The notes beneath the pieces were generated by a model. That model ran no database searches. It saw only the letters and a list, made by a program, of their open reading frames with translations, and was not told the origin of the DNA. Positions 58,780-64,000 of a DNA stretch of 64,000 nt are shown piece by piece (positions within the stretch are counted from its first letter, which is position 1; every line of letters begins with the position of its first letter). Made by a program: the position numbers and the translations under genes. The DNA comes from Arthrobacter sp. B3I9 (GTDB lineage Bacteria; Actinomycetota; Actinomycetes; Actinomycetales; Micrococcaceae), in the NCBI RefSeq assembly GCF_030816935.1, contig NZ_JAUSYO010000001.1, positions 62,001 to 126,000 on the forward strand, in the 5' to 3' direction.

Positions 58780-60849
58780 CTAGCCGGGACGGCCGTCCGG
58801 TCCGAGATCCATTCCCGGACCCTGGAAAGGCTCCTGCCCGCTGGGAACACCCTGGGCGTGCGGCGGCAGGGCGTCCAGCGGTTCCTCGAGCCGGGCCTCC
58901 GTGGCCTCCTCCTGGGCTTCACGCTCGGCCTTTTCGCGGCGGGACTCCACCGGGCCGGCCTCCAGGACGGGGCGGGTCTCCTTGGAGAGCCAGACCTCAC
59001 GGAAGTCGCGTTTGCGGATATTGCTGAAGACCTGGGCGATTTCGGCCTGGTTCAGCGTTTCGCGTTCAAGCAGCTCCAGCGCGAGCTCATCGAGCACGTC
59101 CCGGTTTTCGGTGAGGATGGCGTAGGCCTCGTCATGCGCCCCGTCGATCAGGCGGCGGACTTCCTCGTCGACGATGTAGGCGATCTGGTCGGAGTAGTTG
59201 CGCTCGTGTCCGGCGTCGCGGCCCAGGAAGGGCTCGCCGCCGCCCTGGCCGAGGCGCACGGAGCCGACGCGTTCGCTCATGCCGAACTCGGTGACCATCT
59301 TGCGGGCGATGCCGGTGGCCTTTTCGATGTCGTTGGAGGCGCCGGTGGACGGATCGTGGAAGACGAGTTCTTCCGCCACGCGGCCGCCCATGGCGTAGGC
59401 CATCTGGTCGAGGAGTTCGTTGCGGGTTACGGAGTACTTGTCGTTCTCCGGCACCACCATCGTGTACCCGAGGGCGCGGCCGCGGGGCAGGATGGTGATC
59501 TTGGTGACCGGCGCGGAGTTGCGCAGGGCCGCTGCGACCAGGGCGTGGCCGCCCTCGTGGTAGGCGGTGACCTTGCGTTCGTGTTCCTTCATGACCCGGC
59601 TGCGCTTCTGCGGTCCGGCCATGACCCGGTCGATGGCTTCGTCCAGCGCGCGGTCGTCAATCAGGTTCGCGTTGGAGCGGGCGGTCAGCAGGGCGGCCTC
59701 GTTAAGCACGTTGGCCAGGTCGGCGCCGGTGTAACCCGGCGTCTTCTTGGCGACGGCCTTCAGGTCGACGCCGGAAGCCATCGGCTTGCCCTTCGCGTGG
59801 ACCTTCAGGATCTGCTCGCGGCCGATCAGGTCGGGCGCCTCGACGCCGATCTGGCGGTCGAAGCGGCCCGGGCGGAGCAGGGCGGGGTCCAGCACGTCGG
59901 GGCGGTTGGTGGCGGCGATCAGGATGACGTTGGTCTTGACGTCGAAGCCGTCCATCTCAACCAGCAGCTGGTTGAGGGTCTGCTCGCGTTCGTCGTTGCC
60001 GCCGCCGATGCCGGCACCGCGGTGGCGGCCGACGGCGTCGATCTCGTCCACGAAGATGATGGCGGGCGCGTTGGACTTGGCCTGTTCGAACAGGTCGCGG
60101 ACACGGGAGGCGCCCACGCCGACGAACATTTCGACGAAGTCCGAGCCGGAGATGGAGAAGAACGGCACGCCGGCCTCACCGGCGACGGCGCGGGCCAGCA
60201 GGGTCTTGCCGGTCCCGGGCGGACCGTAGAGGAGCACGCCCTTGGGGATTTTGGCGCCGACGGCCTGGAACTTGGCCGGCTCGGCGAGGAATTCTTTGAT
60301 TTCTTCGAGCTCTTCGACTGCTTCGTCGGATCCGGCCACGTCGGTGAAGGTGACTTGGGGCATGTCCTTATTAACCAGTTTGGCCTTGGACTTGCCGAAC
60401 TGCATCACCTTGGATCCGCCGCCCTGCATGCGCGAAAGCAGGAACCAGAACAGCACGCCGAGCAGCAGGACCGGGATCAGGAGGGAGAAGAGCCCGGAGA
60501 ACCAGTTGTTTTCGAGCGGCTGGTCGGTGAAGCCGCTCGGTGGCTGGGCATCCGTGACCGCCTTGACGACGTCGTCGGCGCGGGCGTTGACGTAGTAGAA
60601 CTGGACGTTCTTACCCTTGTCCTGGCCGTCGATCTGCAGGTTGTCCTTCAGGACCAGGTCCACACGGTTTTCCGCGTCAAAAATCTTCGCCTGTTCGATC
60701 TTGCCGCCGTCGTTCAGCAGCGCCAGACCCCTGTCCGTGTCGATCCGGGCGGAGCCGCCGGGGGCCAGGGTGGCAAAGGCCAGCAGGAGCATGCCGATAA
60801 CAACGACAATCCAGATGCCGGGGCCCTTGAAGAAACTCTTAGCTTTCAT
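58780..60849 (-). CDS. ftsH: ATP-dependent zinc metalloprotease FtsH
   Basis: Membrane AAA+ protease for quality control. The 689-residue protein has an N-terminal membrane helix (about 11-29), an extracytoplasmic domain, a second helix (about 118-138), Walker A GPPGTGKT (209-216), Walker B IIFVDEID, the second region of homology [17 protein letters not shown] and zinc motif HEGGH (431-435). The C-terminal ~80 residues are charged and Pro/Glu-rich. The 207-base gap to hpt holds only GC-rich inverted sequence. Confidence 0.97.
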   Translation of the reverse strand: MKAKSFFKGPGIWIVVVIGMLLLAFATLAPGGSARIDTDRGLALLNDGGKIEQAKIFDAENRVDLVLKDNLQIDGQDKGKNVQFYYVNARADDVVKAVTDAQPPSGFTDQPLENNWFSGLFSLLIPVLLLGVLFWFLLSRMQGGGSKVMQFGKSKAKLVNKDMPQVTFTDVAGSDEAVEELEEIKEFLAEPAKFQAVGAKIPKGVLLYGPPGTGKTLLARAVAGEAGVPFFSISGSDFVEMFVGVGASRVRDLFEQAKSNAPAIIFVDEIDAVGRHRGAGIGGGNDEREQTLNQLLVEMDGFDVKTNVILIAATNRPDVLDPALLRPGRFDRQIGVEAPDLIGREQILKVHAKGKPMASGVDLKAVAKKTPGYTGADLANVLNEAALLTARSNANLIDDRALDEAIDRVMAGPQKRSRVMKEHERKVTAYHEGGHALVAAALRNSAPVTKITILPRGRALGYTMVVPENDKYSVTRNELLDQMAYAMGGRVAEELVFHDPSTGASNDIEKATGIARKMVTEFGMSERVGSVRLGQGGGEPFLGRDAGHERNYSDQIAYIVDEEVRRLIDGAHDEAYAILTENRDVLDELALELLERETLNQAEIAQVFSNIRKRDFREVWLSKETRPVLEAGPVESRREKAEREAQEEATEARLEEPLDALPPHAQGVPSGQEPFQGPGMDLGPDGRPG

Positions 60850-61056
60850 CTGTTCGGGGCTTGCCCCGTCCCTCCTGGTAGTGCTGCACGGGCGACCGAT
60901 CTGCGCGCGTGTGGTCCTGCGTCAGCTTCTAGCTATACACCGTCCCCGTTGCTCACGCACGATGCACACCAAAAGTTCCCTGTGGGCGTAGCGGCGCCGC
61001 CCTGCGGCCTTGGCGCGGCAGGGCCAAGCGCGCGCCTTGCGGGCGCGGGCGCCGTC

Positions 61057-61608
61057 CTACTCGTAGACGTGGGGCGCGAGCGTTCCGACGAAGTCGAGGT
61101 TGCGGTACTTCTCGGCGTAGTCCAGGCCGTAGCCGACCACGAATTCGTTGGGGATGTCGTAGCCGACGTACTTGACGTCGATCTTGACCTTGGCTGCCGT
61201 GGGCTTGCGGAAGGCGGTGCAGATTTCCACCGAGGCCGTGCCGCGTGATTCGAGGTTGGTCTTGAGCCAGGACAGCGTGAGGCCCGAGTCGATGATGTCC
61301 TCGACGATCAACACGTCTTTGCCCATCAGGTCGGTGTCGAGGTCCTTGAGGATGCGGACGACGCCGGAGGACTGGGTCCCGGACCCGTAGGAGGAGACGG
61401 CCATCCAGTCCATCGACACGTGGCTGTGCAGGGCGCGGGCCAGGTCAGCCATGACCATGACGGCACCCTTGAGCACGCCGACGATCAGCAGGTCGCGGCC
61501 TTCGTAGTCCTTGTCGATCTGGGCAGCGAGTTCGGTGATCCGTGACTGGATCTGCTCCTTGGAGTACAGAACGTGCTTGAGGTCTGCCTGGACGTCGGTT
61601 GAATCCAC
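61057..61608 (-). CDS. hpt: Hypoxanthine phosphoribosyltransferase
   Basis: Salvages hypoxanthine/guanine to IMP/GMP with PRPP. The 183-residue protein has LLIVGVLKGAVMVMADLAR, the PRPP loop VLIVEDIIDSGLTLSWL and the C-terminal VVGYGLDYAEKYRNLDFVG. AGGAG is six bases before the GTG at 61606-61608; an in-frame TTG at 61611 is too close to it. It lies 29 bases after tilS in the same transcript. Confidence 0.95.
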   Translation of the reverse strand: MDSTDVQADLKHVLYSKEQIQSRITELAAQIDKDYEGRDLLIVGVLKGAVMVMADLARALHSHVSMDWMAVSSYGSGTQSSGVVRILKDLDTDLMGKDVLIVEDIIDSGLTLSWLKTNLESRGTASVEICTAFRKPTAAKVKIDVKYVGYDIPNEFVVGYGLDYAEKYRNLDFVGTLAPHVYE

Positions 61609-61637
61609 CAATAACTCCTGTGTAGATGCGGGGGCAA

Positions 61638-62771
61638 CTATGTTTGGGGCCGTTTTTGAGGCCGGAATACAAGCTTCCCACAGCGGGCGCCCTCGCGGGG
61701 AACATCGGCAGGAGCGGACCCGCCCTCGGCCAGCAGCTCGGCGAGGGACAGGCGGTAGACGTTCACGCCGCCCGGCAGCTGCACCGGACCGGCCGATCCT
61801 TGGCGGCGCAGCAGTGCTTCCGCGGCCAGCAACCGTTGGTAACTCGGCTGCTGGCCTCCGACGGCGGCGGCCGCCTTGGCGATCACCCGGAACCTCACGG
61901 CCGGGGCCAGCCCACGCAGGGACGTCTCCGGGAGGCTGATTTCGTCTCCGGACTGCTGCCGCAGACGGCCAAAGGCGTCCTCCGCCACTGCCTCGAGGTA
62001 GTCGGCATCGAGCTGCAGGATGGCCGCGGTCCGGGCGAGTGATTCCGCGACGCCCGGTCCCAGCTTCTCCTCCAGCATCGGCAGCACCTCAACCCGGGTC
62101 CGCGATCTGGCAAAGGCGGGGTCGGCGTTGCTTGGATCGTGCCACGGTTCCAGGCCCTCGACGTCGCAGATCTCCAGGGTGTCGGCGCGCCGGAGCCCCA
62201 GAAACGGCCGGAACAGGCGCCCGCGGTCGGGCCGCATCCCCGCCAGGGACCGGGTGCCGGAGCCGCGTGCAAGTCCCAGCAGGACCTGCTCGGCCTGGTC
62301 GTCAAGGGTGTGGCCGAGGAGGATAACGCCGGCATCGAGCTCATCGGCCGCCGCTTCGAGCGCGGCGTGCCGGGCCTCCCGGGCGGCCGCTTCGGGGCCC
62401 ATGCCGGTGGCCGCGACGTCGACCGTCCTGATCAGGACCGGCGCGATTCCCAGCTGGCCCAGGGTGGCCGCAGTTTTCTCGGCGATCTCTGCCGAGCCGT
62501 GCTGCAGCTGGTGGTCGACGACGACAGCGCCCACCGAGACGGGGTGCCCGTCGACATGCCCCCGGCGGGCGAAGTACGCGGCGACGGCGGCCAGGGCCAG
62601 TGAGTCCGGTCCGCCGCTGCAGGCAACCAGAACACGTTCGGGGTAGCCTGCGCCGGCCAGGGCGTCCTGCAGCATTTTCCGCGCGGTGCCGACCACCGGC
62701 ACCAGGCGCCCGGGCCGGCGTCGTCCGGTTGATGCCGTTCCCGTCGGGACCGCTCCCGTTGGTGCCGCCAC
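61638..62771 (-). CDS. tilS: tRNA(Ile)-lysidine synthetase
   Basis: Converts C34 of the AUA-reading tRNA-Ile to lysidine. The PP-loop SGGPDS lies at about 52-57, VVVDHQLQHGS and LLGHTLDDQAEQVL follow, and a C-terminal substrate-binding region is present. A much longer frame (to 63344) is an overlap with the metalloprotease; GTG at 62769-62771, two bases after that gene's stop, gives 377 residues, but a start nearer the conserved MLQDALAG is also possible. Gene order with hpt is conserved. Confidence 0.92.
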   Translation of the reverse strand: MAAPTGAVPTGTASTGRRRPGRLVPVVGTARKMLQDALAGAGYPERVLVACSGGPDSLALAAVAAYFARRGHVDGHPVSVGAVVVDHQLQHGSAEIAEKTAATLGQLGIAPVLIRTVDVAATGMGPEAAAREARHAALEAAADELDAGVILLGHTLDDQAEQVLLGLARGSGTRSLAGMRPDRGRLFRPFLGLRRADTLEICDVEGLEPWHDPSNADPAFARSRTRVEVLPMLEEKLGPGVAESLARTAAILQLDADYLEAVAEDAFGRLRQQSGDEISLPETSLRGLAPAVRFRVIAKAAAAVGGQQPSYQRLLAAEALLRRQGSAGPVQLPGGVNVYRLSLAELLAEGGSAPADVPREGARCGKLVFRPQKRPQT

Positions 62772-62773
62772 GT

Positions 62774-63901
62774 CTACTGGAGCCCCATCCGTTCGAGCCA
62801 CAGCTTCGAATCGTGGATTTCCGGCTCCGTGGGCAGCTGCTCCGCGGAATCCCAGACCCTGTTGAAGCCTTCCATCCCGGCCACGGCCACGACTTCCCGG
62901 ACAAACTTCGCGCCGTCGCTGTATTGGCGCATCTTCGCGTCCAGGCCGAGGAGGTTGCGGATGAACTTCTCGATCACGCCCCGGTCCTTGTCCCGGGCGT
63001 TGAAGCGTTGCCGGATCGTCTTGACGGACGGCACGATGCTGGCGTCGACGGCGTCCATCACCACGTTCGCGTGGCCCTCCAGCAGGCTCATCAGCGCAGT
63101 CAGCCGGGAGAGCGCGGCCTTTTCCTCCGGGTTCTGCAGCAGGTCCAGAATGGCCCCGCGGCTGGGGCCGGTGCCGGCTGTAGAGCGGTCCCGCAGCGAC
63201 TTCGCCGCAGCGGTGGCACGCTCCATCAGGGAATCGACGTTGCCGAGCAGTTGGCCGCTGAGGTTTTCTATTTCGGCCAGCATGTGGTGGCGCAGCCAGG
63301 GCGCCGCCGCGAACTGCACCCGGTGGGTTTGCTCGTGCAGGCACACCCAGAGCCGGAAGTCCTGCGGCTCGACGTTCAGTTCACGTTCCACCGAGATGAT
63401 GTTCGGTGCCACGAGCAGGAGCCGCCCGGCAGGAGGGGCGGAGGAGTTCTCGGCGAGGGCGGAGAACGGATCGTACTGGCCGAGGACCTTGCTGGAGAGG
63501 AACGCCAGGATGGCCCCGAGCTGGCTGCCGGTGATGGCGCCGCTGACGGCGATCGCTCCGGGGTTCATTGAGCCGTGCCGGCCCTCGAGCAGTTTTTCCA
63601 TGGCCGGTTCGAGCATGACGGCGAAACTCTGCGTGTTGGCCTTGGCCCAGGAGGCCCGGTCCACCACGAGGACGGAGGAGTCCCGCAGATCCCGGGCCGC
63701 TTCAAGGCCGGTGATGTCGTGGACGTGCGGCACCGAAATGTCCGCCGCCAGGCGCAGGCTCTCTACCGCGGCACCGATTTCGGCCGACCCCAGCGTGGGG
63801 CCTGGGGGCGTCAGCCGTGCCGCGGTGGAAGCGGCAAGCTCCCAGTTGATCAGGGCTTGGGCAGACATCTCGCTCGCAGAGGACTCCATAAGGTCCATCA
63901 C
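62774..63901 (-). CDS. DUF2342 zinc-dependent metalloprotease family protein (Rv3626c-like)
   Basis: Protein of 375 residues with HEQTH (189-193), a classical HExxH zinc motif, in VCLHEQTHRVQF. Further conserved segments are LLLVAPNIISVERELNV and LLEGHANVVMDAVD, where a third ligand may lie. No signal peptide. The family has been labelled coenzyme-F420-associated, but its role is unproved. The first codon is GTG at 63899-63901 or ATG at 63896-63898. It precedes tilS, as Rv3626c does in M. tuberculosis, and the two overlap functionally only by operon. Confidence 0.88.
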   Translation of the reverse strand: MMDLMESSASEMSAQALINWELAASTAARLTPPGPTLGSAEIGAAVESLRLAADISVPHVHDITGLEAARDLRDSSVLVVDRASWAKANTQSFAVMLEPAMEKLLEGRHGSMNPGAIAVSGAITGSQLGAILAFLSSKVLGQYDPFSALAENSSAPPAGRLLLVAPNIISVERELNVEPQDFRLWVCLHEQTHRVQFAAAPWLRHHMLAEIENLSGQLLGNVDSLMERATAAAKSLRDRSTAGTGPSRGAILDLLQNPEEKAALSRLTALMSLLEGHANVVMDAVDASIVPSVKTIRQRFNARDKDRGVIEKFIRNLLGLDAKMRQYSDGAKFVREVVAVAGMEGFNRVWDSAEQLPTEPEIHDSKLWLERMGLQ

Positions 63902-64000
63902 ATCACAGGCGCCTGACTGTCCGCCTTAAATTCGTCGGGCGGCGAACGGACAAGGAACTACTAGACGCTTCCAAACACCGAGTGGGCAGGGAACCATCGA
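63902..64000. other. Window-edge interval, no gene assigned
   Basis: On the minus strand a frame ends in tandem TAG codons near 63957-63962 after residues reading RWFPAHSVFGSV, which could be the last residues of an upstream gene. Synteny with M. tuberculosis would place dacB (a D-alanyl-D-alanine carboxypeptidase) there, but too little is visible to call it. Confidence 0.25.

Noticed and set aside
58858..61248. Open frame of 796 codons on the plus strand opposite ftsH and hpt
   Set aside because: Antisense shadow; it spans two real genes and an intergenic region and has no recognisable domain.
62772..63344. Long N-terminal extension of tilS
   Set aside because: It lies wholly inside the metalloprotease gene in another frame and has biased Arg/Pro/Gly composition.
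1..64000. CRISPR array, rRNA, tRNA or riboswitch
   Set aside because: No regularly spaced repeat-spacer pattern, no tRNA cloverleaf and no recognisable riboswitch core were seen; the only periodic array (45692-45755) has a 16-base period without spacers.

Overview
The window is high-GC actinobacterial chromosome, most likely from Arthrobacter, Pseudarthrobacter or a close relative in the Micrococcaceae. The evidence is codon bias, Lsr2, a mycobacterial-type DesA3/reductase pair, GAF-ANTAR regulators, DisA and a gene order that tracks the Mycobacterium tuberculosis segment carrying radA, disA, mutY, clpC, lsr2, lysS, panC, the fol genes, ftsH, hpt and tilS. No rRNA, tRNA, CRISPR array, integrase or insertion sequence was found.

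Layout. 1-4044: phosphate-specific transport operon pstS-pstC-pstA-pstB on the minus strand behind a tandem PHO box. 4157-6667: an aromatic-acid-exporter-like (FUSC) protein, an unrecognised protein and a lone ABC ATPase. 6769-21445: a catabolic island. It holds an SDR, a decayed aldehyde dehydrogenase, a GntR regulator, a family III CoA-transferase, a CitE-like lyase, a MaoC hydratase, an acyl-CoA dehydrogenase, a small CxxC protein, a COG0523 GTPase, an MmgE/PrpD protein, a LacI regulator, an imidase-like polysaccharide deacetylase, an asparaginase-type amidase and an MFS permease. 21961-36163: radA, baeRF and small acidic proteins, a DesA3-type desaturase with its reductase and PucR regulator, a soluble Ser/Thr kinase fused to GAF, prfC, disA and mutY. 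36234-42286: a membrane protein, dihydroxyacetone kinase (dhaKLM), two GAF-ANTAR regulators and a short ArgA-type acetyltransferase. 42468-51709: clpC, lsr2, lysS, thymidine kinase between two paralogous alpha/beta hydrolases, and a DHA2 drug exporter. 51824-63901: panC, a DUF2520 protein, two bacterial PH-domain membrane proteins, DUF3180, folK-folB-folP-folE, ftsH, hpt, tilS and a DUF2342 metalloprotease, all on the minus strand.

The most interesting part is the catabolic island. CoA-transferase + MaoC hydratase + CitE lyase is the Ict-Ich-Ccl set for itaconate degradation (itaconate to itaconyl-CoA to citramalyl-CoA to acetyl-CoA plus pyruvate). As in the Pseudomonas itaconate locus, an acyl-CoA dehydrogenase and an MmgE/PrpD protein are present too. 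Here the set is joined to a ring-opening imidase-like hydrolase, an asparaginase-fold amidase and a permease. This suggests uptake of a cyclic imide or half-amide, hydrolysis to a branched C4/C5 dicarboxylate, and entry into the CoA lyase route. The island's promoters share AT-rich boxes, including an identical 16-bp box 5.4 kb apart, which look like operators of the resident GntR regulator. The aldehyde dehydrogenase is broken, and the COG0523 gene appears frameshifted near its 3' end.

Many genes start 6-8 bases after a TANNNT -10 hexamer, which implies widespread leaderless transcription. Where such a hexamer is visible it is given under the gene.
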